Source: Blautia sp. AF19-10LB
Lineage (GTDB): Bacteria; Bacillota; Clostridia; Lachnospirales; Lachnospiraceae
Direction of reading: 5' to 3'
DNA: 64,000 bases
Assembly (NCBI RefSeq): GCF_003461245.1
Contig: NZ_QTWS01000002.1
Location: forward strand, 1-64,000
Part shown: positions 26,801 to 34,666 of the stretch, piece after piece
Numbering within the stretch: the stretch's first letter is position 1
How the letters are laid out: each line of letters opens with the position of its first letter
The notes under the pieces: generated by a model
Databases searched by the model: none
Seen by the model: the letters and a program-made list of their open reading frames with translations, nothing else
What the model was told of the DNA's origin: nothing
Translations under genes and position numbers: made by a program

Positions 26801-27775
26801 CTCCGTCGAATCTTCGGTCAGAGGAATCTCGATCGGATCTCCAGATGAAATGCTCTTTCCGTTTATGGTGAGACCATACCAGTTTTCCCCGAAAGGTACT
26901 GCCTTGATCTTCACCTTGTCCGTTCCGGTCACAGACACTTCGTAATCTCTTGTCACTCCGGAGGTGTCAAAATCTGTGATCAGGTTTTTTGCCATGTCGG
27001 TATCGGTCGGCAGGTAGCATCTGATCGAAGAAAGGTCCAGTCTTCGAAGCACTACGAGTTTATAAGTTACGCTGTCGCTTTCGGTTCCTGCCTTGATGGT
27101 GTAGATGGCTCTTTTTCCATTGCCGGAAGCAAAAATATCCGAAAATGAATATCTCTGTCCGTCTGTGTATGCAGTGGCGGACATCTCTTTTGTTTCCTGT
27201 TTTCCTGACAGATTCCATGCGGAGAGTGTCACAGTGGATCCTTCCGGTGCGTCTTTCGCAAGATTGGCACTGATCCAGAGCGCGGAAGAGTTATAGTTGG
27301 AACCATATTCTACGGTGTAGACTCTGCCGCCGAATTCTTCGTCCATTTCTTCTCTTCTGTCGAGTTTCAGAGCGTCTTTTACCCCGTTTCCGGTATAGAC
27401 GTTTAAATCTGTCAGATATTCTTTCTGGTCTTCGGTCTCATCTGTAATCTGTACTTCCGGCACTTCGCTGTCATCGGAAATCAGATCATCGGAGCTGAAG
27501 TCATCGGAAGGTGCATCCGGATCCGGGGTTTCCGCAGGATCCTGACCGTCCTGTGAACTGAAATCATCCGGCTGTTCCAGATCAACCTCTGCCGGAGCTT
27601 CCGGTTCAGACGGTGTTTCCGGCTCTGTCTGGTCTTCTTCCTGCGTTTCTTCTACGAAGATTTCCGAAGAAAAGTCAGCTTCTGCACTGAAATCTGCTCC
27701 ATAGACCGGCGCGCTTCCTGCCAGAAGTGATGCACACAGAAGACCTGTCAGCCATTTTTTCATGATCGGCTTCAT
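23852..27775 (-). CDS. Secreted beta-propeller protein with cadherin-like and Ig-like domains
   Basis: 1307 residues. A signal peptide (MKPIMKKWLTGLLCASLLAGSAPVYGAD) is followed by an Asp/Glu-rich spacer (to about 135), beta-sandwich regions (about 135-445), then a PQQ-type beta-propeller (about 470-858). Propeller blades include GGYLYVASGQFIYKLDKNTGDIVA, KDGYIYTGTWN, NNGYVYFTTKGGYLYRVAMN and YKGRIYVGVCGQESHRFD. Two cadherin-like beta-sandwich domains (to about 1080), a Thr/Pro repeat (PTPTPTVTPTPTATPKPTP) and two Big2-like Ig domains at the C-terminus complete it. The Ig pair is closely related to that of the 1596-residue protein. It is the last gene of the riboswitch-led operon. The ribosome-binding site is AAGGAGGG. 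Ligand unknown; a surface corrinoid-binding role is inferred from context. Confidence 0.82.
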   Translation of the reverse strand: MKPIMKKWLTGLLCASLLAGSAPVYGADFSAEADFSSEIFVEETQEEDQTEPETPSEPEAPAEVDLEQPDDFSSQDGQDPAETPDPDAPSDDFSSDDLISDDSEVPEVQITDETEDQKEYLTDLNVYTGNGVKDALKLDRREEMDEEFGGRVYTVEYGSNYNSSALWISANLAKDAPEGSTVTLSAWNLSGKQETKEMSATAYTDGQRYSFSDIFASGNGKRAIYTIKAGTESDSVTYKLVVLRRLDLSSIRCYLPTDTDMAKNLITDFDTSGVTRDYEVSVTGTDKVKIKAVPFGENWYGLTINGKSISSGDPIEIPLTEDSTEIAFEMKEDGTYADPDCQGKTYTSTGSYKVTVQKQLSDSVTFQVTPQDAVISVYDKNGERMEPSQDSASTFASLIEGQEYTWNVSCYGYISRRNTFKAGEQAEITVELKKQDATQPEITDNDWTNFRNSESNNGITGTSTPTDASSTVQKWAMRIGVGQEASVTPPLILGGYLYVASGQFIYKLDKNTGDIVATSEPLNGNMIYALNPLTYEEGMLFAQIGGGQIQAVSASTLRSVWISESLGGQTLSPITYKDGYIYTGTWNSETTAGSYFCLSVTDEDPSKGNETKYCTWKYNHKGGFYWAGSYASGDYLVFGSDDGSGEKNYTSTAILYSVNTHTGLLLDKLTGLNGDIRSTVVYNNGYVYFTTKGGYLYRVAMNADGTFGRADSYNLGGMATAAPVVYKGRIYVGVCGQESHRFDADAGHHFDVLNESAAGLSLAYEVSIPGYPQAAPLLSTAYENQDFNGDGQADGRVYLYFTYNARPGGLYMLADEPGQTSGKAEELFRPGSDQQQYCISTICADRDGTLYYKNDSNYLMAVETNGAYLDSVTAQADNGKVTWDKAFQRSVTEYTIRTAENASKVTLNFKTPEGCTLTVNGKAAGNTYTADVSSGSAEVTVVATLAGKSRTYTLHLTKDQGNTNLANLTASTSNTYSDSTKWLALTPAFSADKTSYRVTYLGSSFLRIYAEPADPSAEVTIEAGKGISKVIYKGKVTGSGSAVRLDAYFDSDASIEEAQVKIVVTAKTGKKTEYTLTIQRKETISTPTPTPTVTPTPTATPKPTPVPEKFGAWKTVSKATVFAPEKQQRKGTKGTVQTRTVGRKLTPTIRLNTTNIKLRVKQTTALVKVSGLARGDSIRSWTSSNRNIATVDSRGRITGKRAGRTRITVTLRSGKKAYINVTVQKSIVRTEKITGLRSSQTMKRGAKLTLKPVLTPLTSQEKITYSSSNKNVAVVSSRGVITARKKGTARITVRSGKKSYVIKVTVK

Positions 27776-27806
27776 AAAATAAATTCCCTCCTTATCTTTG
27801 TTTCTG

Positions 27807-29879
27807 TCATATCATCGGATCACTCAGTTTTTGTTTCTTGTAATGTCGTCTGGCTCCGGCAAAGAATCCGAGATACAGAATTCCTGCCAGTGCGAACACC
27901 AGAAGTGTCCTTGTCAGAAGACGCATGTGCTTCCAGGTGTGGGAGATTTTTCCCACGGTGCCGGTGGCGCTTCCTGCCTGTTTCCCGCCGGCCGATGAAC
28001 TGTCTCCCGTGCCGCCTTTCCCGCCACCCTTTGGCGCAGAAGCTGCGGCTGCTTTTTGGACCGTTTTGTCTGTTTTTGCGGTTTTGCTCTGTTTGTCTGA
28101 ACTTCCGGTGTTTTTTGTGCTGTTGTTTTTGGATGCTGGTTTCTCATGGACAGTCAGTTTCTTTTTGCCGCTCTGCTCTGTGTCCTCTCCGTCCTTCTGC
28201 GTTTTGGATCCGGAAGACTTTTCTTTTGCCTGAACTGTTTTGAGTTTGTCCAGCGAGCCCTCTCCATTGTTCTGGCCTCCCGGAAGAACCGCTTCGGATT
28301 TGTTGCCGCCGTATCCCGGTCTCTGTGCGACATTTGTATCGTTACCGTTATTCTGCTGGGTCTGCCCCTTTTTCTTAATATCCGGGATCCAGATCACCAG
28401 ACGGTCACTTACGTTTCCTGCTGTGTCTTTGACTACGATCACCAGGTCTTTCTGACCCTGGGTAAGTCCGGTCAGTGTGACGGTATTGGTTCCGGCGGAA
28501 ACTTCCTCGCCTGCCCCGGTGGTATCAGGTGTCGGAATCCTGGCTCCGGCCTCCCCTGCCTGATAGTAACACATTCCTCTTTCGCTGGTCTTGTATACCA
28601 CAGAGGCCTTATCTTCGGAAATCCTGCTGGCGCTGACTTTTTTGAGCACCGGAGCTGTTTTGTCCGTCAGGCTCAGGGTAAGATAATAATCTCTGGATGT
28701 CCCGTTCTGTGCAGTCACATGAATGCGGACCTTTGCTTCTTTTTCCTGGGAAGCAAAATAAATCTTCCAGTATGGATGTTTTTCTTTGTCCTGTGTACCT
28801 TTGATGGTCTCATCTTTCTGCACGGTCGAGGCTTTGATCCCGCTGAGCGCATAGACCTTTACTGTGGCACCGGATGCGGATTCCAGCCAGAGGTTCAGGC
28901 TCTGCCGTTCTCCATCGTAGGTGGCGCTGTATCGGTCATGGTCTTTTTTTAATGCCGGATCCAGCTTCATGATTCCTTTGCCGTAGGTGTCTGAGCTGGA
29001 AACATACAGATGCTTAAGCTCTGCATCATTACCGGTCAGGGAGATTCTGTACTGTGTTGTCTTTGTATCTGCTGTTATGGTTTCTGTTTTTGTCTCATAG
29101 CCGTCTTTTGAAACGGTGATCGTGTACTTCTCGCCTTTGTAAAGCGCATAGATTCCACGGGAGCCTTTGATCTCCTGTCCCAGTTCATTGCGGACGGCAA
29201 CGGTGGCATCTGCCGGTTCTGTATGAACTGCCGCATGTACCTTTCTGGCTGCTGCCAAAGAAAGTTTCACCGCTTCTGTCATTCTGTTGCCGTTCTGATC
29301 CTGTACAAGCAGATAAATTTCGCAGGCAGCATCTGCCGGAACGTTTACGGACTGCTGATTGTCTCCGGTCTCAACCGGACGGGCAGTGCTTTCAAAATCA
29401 AATACCGGCTGCTGGCCTTCACGGACTGCCGAAATACAGACCTTGCCTTCCCCGTCTGCCTGATACAGAAGAACCACCTGATTGTCCGCTGTCCGGATAG
29501 CTCTGACCCCGGTAAGATGCAGCGCACATTCTTCCTGTGGCGGTGTCTCTGTCGGAGACGGAGCCTCGGTCGGGGACGGAGCCTCAGTCGGCTCCGGACT
29601 TTCGGTCGGCTGTGGTACTTCGGTCGGGAGCGGGCTTTCGGTTGGCTGCGGTGCTTCCGTTGGCTGTGGCTCTTCTGTCGGTTCGGGTTCCGGTGTTTCC
29701 AGAGGTTCCTGAGTCGGTACCACTTCTTCTGTATTTTCCTGATTTATATCATCGGAAAGTTCAGAAAATTCCGCGACCTGGCTGCCGGAAGTTTCCTCCG
29801 CCGCACCTGCCTCACAGACCGGCACTGTTCCTGCCAGAAGCACTGCCGAAAGTGTTCCCATTACAAATCTTTTGTTCAT
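27807..29879 (-). CDS. Membrane-anchored surface protein with PT-rich linker and cadherin-like domain
   Basis: 690 residues. A signal peptide (MNKRFVMGTLSAVLLAGTVPVCEAGAA) is followed by a repeat region of PTE-A/S/V-P units (about 48-115), a Fn3-like strand set, and a PEGA-like segment (HAAVHTEPADATVAVRNELG). A cadherin-like beta-sandwich (about 285-405) and another Fn3-like domain (KTAPVLKKVSASRISEDKA) come next. A Lys/Ser/Gln-rich linker precedes one membrane span (LLTRTLLVFALAGILYLGFFAGA) and a basic tail. This layout gives a stalk that holds domains away from the membrane. The ATG abuts the stop codon of the upstream DUF4430 gene (TAAATG). Function unknown; context suggests it belongs to the corrinoid capture complex. 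Confidence 0.8.
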   Translation of the reverse strand: MNKRFVMGTLSAVLLAGTVPVCEAGAAEETSGSQVAEFSELSDDINQENTEEVVPTQEPLETPEPEPTEEPQPTEAPQPTESPLPTEVPQPTESPEPTEAPSPTEAPSPTETPPQEECALHLTGVRAIRTADNQVVLLYQADGEGKVCISAVREGQQPVFDFESTARPVETGDNQQSVNVPADAACEIYLLVQDQNGNRMTEAVKLSLAAARKVHAAVHTEPADATVAVRNELGQEIKGSRGIYALYKGEKYTITVSKDGYETKTETITADTKTTQYRISLTGNDAELKHLYVSSSDTYGKGIMKLDPALKKDHDRYSATYDGERQSLNLWLESASGATVKVYALSGIKASTVQKDETIKGTQDKEKHPYWKIYFASQEKEAKVRIHVTAQNGTSRDYYLTLSLTDKTAPVLKKVSASRISEDKASVVYKTSERGMCYYQAGEAGARIPTPDTTGAGEEVSAGTNTVTLTGLTQGQKDLVIVVKDTAGNVSDRLVIWIPDIKKKGQTQQNNGNDTNVAQRPGYGGNKSEAVLPGGQNNGEGSLDKLKTVQAKEKSSGSKTQKDGEDTEQSGKKKLTVHEKPASKNNSTKNTGSSDKQSKTAKTDKTVQKAAAASAPKGGGKGGTGDSSSAGGKQAGSATGTVGKISHTWKHMRLLTRTLLVFALAGILYLGFFAGARRHYKKQKLSDPMI

Positions 29880-31241
29880 TTACCAGTCCCCCCATGTCTC
29901 GCCATTTGTTCCGGCTCCTACGTCTGCACCTGAGTACAGAGAGAAACGGATCCGGATCTCATCTCCGTCTGCCGGAAAATATGCCGACATTCCGACATTC
30001 ATATATTCTCCGTTGACAAAATACAGCCATCCGGAATCCATTGTAAAGTCAAACTCACCGAGCCAGTTGGCATCGTGTCCTGACAGCTGACAGTTGACCG
30101 CTTCAAGATGCGCCATCAGATCATCCGGGATCGCCGCGCCTGCTGTGATCCCGCCACGTCCGATCGCCTTGAGGTAAAAGCCTCCTGTCACATCTCCGTC
30201 ATTTCTCCAGTCCAGTCCACTGTTCTGTAACAGTCTCAGTACCACGGAAGAAAGCTGTTCTCCCTGATAAAAGTCAACAGAAGTCGAGGGAAGGATTGTT
30301 CCAAGTCCTACGCTTCCGGCCTCAATGCTGATGCTGACGGAGCCTGCCGGTTCTGCACCGCCTTCCTCGCCTTTGTAGATGGTAAACGTCGGCAGTGTGG
30401 TACTCCAGCCTTCTGTATCGGTTGCCTTGATATCTATGGTATTCGCATCTTCTTCCAGATCCAGACGGTACGCGAGCACGCCCTGAGAAGGCTCGCCGCT
30501 GACTGAAAGTCTCTGTCCGTTGCCATAAACTTCAAGAGAAGTAGAGCCAAGGCTGTTTCCATACCAGTCTTTCGCCTGTACATAAAAGGTACGATAAGCG
30601 GCGTTGACGGTCTCTCCGTCTGTCAGATCTGTCGCGATCGTCGGATAACGGTCTTCGTCCTCGTCCTCTGACGGCGGCTGCGGAGTCGGGGTGACCGGTA
30701 CTTCCGCACCTTCCTGGTTCCGGTTGTCATCTCTCTCCGGTTCGCCCTCGTCGGATTCATCGGAATCCTCCTGGTCACCGTCATACTGAATCGTATTTTC
30801 CTCTACATCGCTCTGTATGCCGTCATCTCCCGAAGAGGTTTCCGGTGTCTCCGTTACATCTGGTTCCTGCTGGCTCTGTTCATTCTGGTTCTGTTCGCTC
30901 TCTCCGTCTGTCAGGTCTGCTTCCTCAGTCTCCCCGGCTTCTTCCGTCTCGGAATCTTCCTGCTGTTCTTCTTCATCGAGAAGCTGTGCCTGTTCTCCCT
31001 GGGCTTCGTCCCCGTTCTGTGAATTTTCCTGCTGCCCGGCATAGGCATAACCGGTTCCCAGATAGCCTTTGAAGGAGCTTCCGGCACTGATCCCCTGTAT
31101 CGGATTTTCCTGTATTTCTCTGTGATAGTTTCCAAGTCCGGCAAAAAGAACTCCTGCGAAGATCAAAAGGCAGGCAAGTCCCCAGAGTGCCGGGATGATC
31201 CTGGAAAATCTTTTTTTATTTTTTTTACTGTTTCTTTTCAT
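29880..31241 (-). CDS. Membrane-anchored DUF4430 (transcobalamin C-terminal-like) protein
   Basis: 453 residues. A basic N-terminus and one membrane span (IIPALWGLACLLIFAGVLFAGL) anchor it. A long Glu/Gln/Asp-rich spacer (about 65-200) follows, then an Ig-like domain (YPTIATDLTDGETVNAAYRTFYVQAKD). The C-terminal DUF4430 domain (about 303-445) has the hallmark DSGWLYFVNGEYMNVGMSAYFPADGDEIRIRFSLYSGADVG. DUF4430 is related to the C-terminal beta domain of human intrinsic factor and transcobalamin. It starts 9 nt after the transglutaminase-like gene. A role in holding a corrinoid at the surface is inferred. Confidence 0.85.
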   Translation of the reverse strand: MKRNSKKNKKRFSRIIPALWGLACLLIFAGVLFAGLGNYHREIQENPIQGISAGSSFKGYLGTGYAYAGQQENSQNGDEAQGEQAQLLDEEEQQEDSETEEAGETEEADLTDGESEQNQNEQSQQEPDVTETPETSSGDDGIQSDVEENTIQYDGDQEDSDESDEGEPERDDNRNQEGAEVPVTPTPQPPSEDEDEDRYPTIATDLTDGETVNAAYRTFYVQAKDWYGNSLGSTSLEVYGNGQRLSVSGEPSQGVLAYRLDLEEDANTIDIKATDTEGWSTTLPTFTIYKGEEGGAEPAGSVSISIEAGSVGLGTILPSTSVDFYQGEQLSSVVLRLLQNSGLDWRNDGDVTGGFYLKAIGRGGITAGAAIPDDLMAHLEAVNCQLSGHDANWLGEFDFTMDSGWLYFVNGEYMNVGMSAYFPADGDEIRIRFSLYSGADVGAGTNGETWGDW

Positions 31242-31250
31242 GCTTACCCT

Positions 31251-33575
31251 TTAATACAGCCTTTCGATATACTTCATGATCCATTTCTCATACCAGCCTG
31301 TCGCTGCCTTAAGTTCTTTCTGCATGGTTCTGATGCAGGCTGCGGTTTCCCGGCGTTCTTCTCCTGATACCGGATGCGGACTGAATGCCGCCCGCTGTCC
31401 GATCACGGATATCTTTTGATACGTCTCTCTTGTCTTCTGTGAATAAAGTTTCGGTCCATGGCGGTAGAGAAGTTCTGCATATCCTGCCATGGCACGGACT
31501 GCACTTCGGTCGTCTCCGCTCTGGAATCTGCGCTTCCGGATCTGTCCTGCCCGGAATCTCAGGATCCAGACTGTCAGAATAAAGATCAGACAGAATATGT
31601 CAAATACCGACAGAAGCAGGATCAGGAATTTCTCGATCCCGAACAGTGCCAGTCTGAGACTCCAGTGCGTCTGGATATTTTCTTCCATCGGCGGTTCTTC
31701 CTCTGTTTCAGGGATTGCTGCCGCCTTTGCGCCCTGAGCTTCCAGACCTGTCTTTAAGTCTGCTTCTTTCATGACGTTGTAATATTCCGGTGTCATTTCG
31801 ACCGGAACCCAGCCAAGTCCGTCAATGTAGATCTCTGTCCATGCGTGACCGTTTTTGCCCGGAATCTCTATGGTATCCCCGGATTTTTTGTCTCTGACAT
31901 CTTCCGGTGTGACAAGATATCCTTCTACATAGCGGGACGGGATTCCATAGTAGCGGAACATCAGTGCCGCCGCAGATGCATAATGAACACTGTGTCCGAT
32001 CTTTGTGTCTGTCAGAAAATGTTCCACAAAGTCTCCATCCTTCGTATCCGGATCTGAAGCCGTACTGTAGGTCATGTTTTTTTCGAGGTATGCGCGGATC
32101 CTTGTAATCGCGGTATAGTAATCGGTATGTCCCTGCTCACGGTTTCCTCCGTCTCCCAGTTCTGTCCGGAAAAGAGTTTCCAGAGAAGCCGGGAGGTCTT
32201 TATCCTGACTGTATACAAAGGTATTATAGTAGCTTTCCGCATCCCGGTAATCGGTTCCCTCGCCTGATGCAAGGGTCTGGTAAACTCTCGCGCCCAGCGC
32301 CGTGAAATTTCCGACCAGGTTTCTGTCGGTCCGGAGTGTATAGGCTCTCTGTCCAAACAGTCCTTTTGCTCCCAGAGTGCTGTCGGTAAGCGGGGTTTCC
32401 CCGTCATATCCCTCCGGGATCTCTGCCAGTTCATAAGGTGTATAGAGGTATCTGCTGTCTGCCTTCTGATTCTCAACCGTCAGTGCAGATATCTTCCCTG
32501 AAAGCGTATCATCTCCGACCAGATTTCCGCCCTGCGCCAGCTGTGTTTCTGCATAAAATCCACCCTGATGCAGCCAGTAAAAAAGATTTTTCTGTTTATA
32601 GGCATCCCCGGTGGAAATACTTTTCCATTCGGAGCCGTTATAGGTGCTTCCCACAAATCCGCGCAGATACAGAGAATCCGGATTTTCCATCGTCACGCGC
32701 AGTGCGGTATCGTCCGAAGCCGTCCAGGCTGCACATTCTTTGAGCCTGCCGTTCGGGAGTGAATTGATCTCACCTTTCTTATAGCGCAGATTCTCTATGC
32801 CGGTGTGAACTTCTTCTTTTGCCTTTGCCACGATCTCCATGGAAGAATAGTCTGCTTCCGGAAGTATCTGTGCAGCCAGAAGTCCTGCCACAAGCATCAC
32901 GCCCAGTGCCAGAATGCCGCCCTCCCAGAAAGCCCGGGAGCTTTGCGCTCTCCCATCTGACTTCGTGGAATGTGTCAGCATAAAGTTCAGTTTCAGAAGA
33001 AGTCCCAGATAAAAAAGGAAACAGACCTTATGATCCGGTACGCCCTCTGTAAAAAGAAGGAGCGCCGGGTACAGAGCCGCACAGAGCAGGGTAAGGATAC
33101 ACCATCTGTACTTCAGAATGATGAGTCCCAGAACCGCCGCCATTATTCCGGGGACGATCAGAAACATTATCCGGGAACTGTTTCCCGAGGTAATTGCTGT
33201 CGTGTCATACCGGTTCAGGTAGATTCCCGCTCTGCTGCCAAGGATATCTGCCGCGTCATTCCAGTAGAGTGCAGCTCCGTCCAGGATATTTCTGCGGAAC
33301 AGCAGAAGCAGGAGCACAGCGGCCAGTGTGCTTCTGCACCGGACTGCCAGTCCCGTTTTGGGAATTCTGGCTGTGACAAGTGCCAGCAGAGTGACCACAA
33401 AAACGCTTAAAAGAACCGGCACTCTGTACACCTGCTCCGAAAAAAGCTCCAGGAACAGGATCAGCCCAAAGCCTTCCACAAGCCAGATCAGCGCAGTCTG
33501 CAGAAGGATACCTGACAGTTGTTTTCTGTATTCTCTTTTTGGGTGCTGTCCGGATTCTGTGATCCATATCTCCAT
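31251..33575 (-). CDS. Transglutaminase-like membrane protein, catalytic Cys replaced
   Basis: 774 residues. Five or six N-terminal membrane spans (to about 230) are followed by an extracellular part with a transglutaminase-core domain (about 500-620), a further membrane span (FLILLLSVFDIFCLIFILTVWIL) and a cytoplasmic C-terminal domain. This is the TgpA-like layout that accompanies MoxR and DUF58 genes. Where active members have G-x-C-x-H-Y/F-A-S, this protein reads KIGHSVHYASAAALMFRYYGIPSRYVEGY: Ser (codon AGT) stands in the Cys position. The later His is kept (NGHAWTEIYIDGLGWVPVEMTPE). Start ATG 33575 follows GGAGGAG and overlaps the DUF58 gene by 88 nt. Confidence 0.88.
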   Translation of the reverse strand: MEIWITESGQHPKREYRKQLSGILLQTALIWLVEGFGLILFLELFSEQVYRVPVLLSVFVVTLLALVTARIPKTGLAVRCRSTLAAVLLLLLFRRNILDGAALYWNDAADILGSRAGIYLNRYDTTAITSGNSSRIMFLIVPGIMAAVLGLIILKYRWCILTLLCAALYPALLLFTEGVPDHKVCFLFYLGLLLKLNFMLTHSTKSDGRAQSSRAFWEGGILALGVMLVAGLLAAQILPEADYSSMEIVAKAKEEVHTGIENLRYKKGEINSLPNGRLKECAAWTASDDTALRVTMENPDSLYLRGFVGSTYNGSEWKSISTGDAYKQKNLFYWLHQGGFYAETQLAQGGNLVGDDTLSGKISALTVENQKADSRYLYTPYELAEIPEGYDGETPLTDSTLGAKGLFGQRAYTLRTDRNLVGNFTALGARVYQTLASGEGTDYRDAESYYNTFVYSQDKDLPASLETLFRTELGDGGNREQGHTDYYTAITRIRAYLEKNMTYSTASDPDTKDGDFVEHFLTDTKIGHSVHYASAAALMFRYYGIPSRYVEGYLVTPEDVRDKKSGDTIEIPGKNGHAWTEIYIDGLGWVPVEMTPEYYNVMKEADLKTGLEAQGAKAAAIPETEEEPPMEENIQTHWSLRLALFGIEKFLILLLSVFDIFCLIFILTVWILRFRAGQIRKRRFQSGDDRSAVRAMAGYAELLYRHGPKLYSQKTRETYQKISVIGQRAAFSPHPVSGEERRETAACIRTMQKELKAATGWYEKWIMKYIERLY

Positions 33576-34666
33576 GTTATGTGTTCTCCTCCGTTGTCCG
33601 GGCTGCCGGTTCCGCAGCCTATGACTGTTACCTGTCCTTTTTGTCTCAGGGTCTCCGCTTCTCTGTCATCCGGATCCCCGGTTATGTAAATATAGTTTGC
33701 AAAGTTCTGTGTGCCGGAGTTCTCAAGATAGCCCTGTACAGCCATTCGTTTTTGTCCGCTGCTGCGAAGAAAAAGATACAGGACGTTTTCGTAATCCTCC
33801 CGTATCCGGACTTTCTGTATCCGGAACCTTCCTGTCTGATGGTCGTAGATTCCTGCCTGGCAGGGAATCTTCTTATCTATAAAGTCCAGAAGAACTGAGG
33901 CAAAAACTTCTGCCACAGTCTCTGCCCTTCCCGGGTCTTTGTGTTCCTGCCAGCTTTCGGCCAGGATCAGAACGGTATCATCGACCGGGTAGCTTTTTTC
34001 CCGGATCATAATGTCATCCAGCTTGCCCGTAAGCTTCCAGTGGATCTGACGGATGGAATCTCCCGGCTGATATTCGCGGATATCGTAGGTCTCGCCCGGA
34101 TCATCTCCCGGACGGCTGCCGGAATAGCGAAAACTTTCCATATCAAAGCCCTCTCTGGTAAGGAAAGAAAAATCCTGCCTGTGTTCCCCCGGCATCACTA
34201 CGGTACAGCCGCTCACTTCTGCCACACGTTTCACAGCCGCCACACCAAAGAAATCTCTGCATTTCCACTGTGAAAATCCAAACTCAATACAGCCGCACCA
34301 GTTACTCTTCGCCTGAAATCCCACAGTTCCGGTTTCTCTGGTCCCGAGGGAAAACGGAAGCGGGATCTCTCCCTTCTCTCCGGTAAACTGATTCTGCCAG
34401 TGCAGTGTACAGCTTCCGGATACCGGCCATATGGAATTGTTCTGCATCTTAAGGTTTCCATTAAAACATTCTGTCCTCTGGGCCGCTCTTGGAAGTTTCA
34501 GTTTCCATTCCATCTTTTTTCCGCAGAACAGAGCTGTGACTGCTGAAAAGACAAGAAGAATGCCCGAGATCATAAGAAGTACGGCAAAGATCCAGGAACC
34601 GGTATATACGGTAGCTCCTGCCATCAGAACGATCCACAGAAACCACATGATCCTGCTTTTCATCAT
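33488..34666 (-). CDS. DUF58 domain protein
   Basis: 392 residues. Two N-terminal membrane spans (MWFLWIVLMAGATVYTG; IFAVLLMISGILLVFSAVTALF) are followed by a beta-rich part and then the DUF58 signature GDDPGETYDIREYQPGDSIRQIHWKLTGKLDDIMIREK, with a von Willebrand A-like fold after it. DUF58 proteins are regular partners of MoxR ATPases and transglutaminase-like membrane proteins, thought to assist maturation of envelope complexes. The ATG overlaps the MoxR stop codon (ATGATGA). Confidence 0.9.
   Translation of the reverse strand: MMKSRIMWFLWIVLMAGATVYTGSWIFAVLLMISGILLVFSAVTALFCGKKMEWKLKLPRAAQRTECFNGNLKMQNNSIWPVSGSCTLHWQNQFTGEKGEIPLPFSLGTRETGTVGFQAKSNWCGCIEFGFSQWKCRDFFGVAAVKRVAEVSGCTVVMPGEHRQDFSFLTREGFDMESFRYSGSRPGDDPGETYDIREYQPGDSIRQIHWKLTGKLDDIMIREKSYPVDDTVLILAESWQEHKDPGRAETVAEVFASVLLDFIDKKIPCQAGIYDHQTGRFRIQKVRIREDYENVLYLFLRSSGQKRMAVQGYLENSGTQNFANYIYITGDPDDREAETLRQKGQVTVIGCGTGSPDNGGEHITWRYGSQNPDSTQKENTENNCQVSFCRLR

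Noticed and set aside
29530..29690. Short direct repeats that look CRISPR-like at first sight
   Set aside because: They encode the PTE-A/P-Q/S repeats of a surface protein linker in frame, vary in sequence and have no unique spacers.
23852..31241. Substrates of the nearby class B sortase
   Set aside because: No LPxTG-, NPxTx- or SPxTx-type motif with a following membrane span and basic tail was found at the C-termini of the surface proteins; only the 690-residue protein has a terminal span, without a sorting motif.
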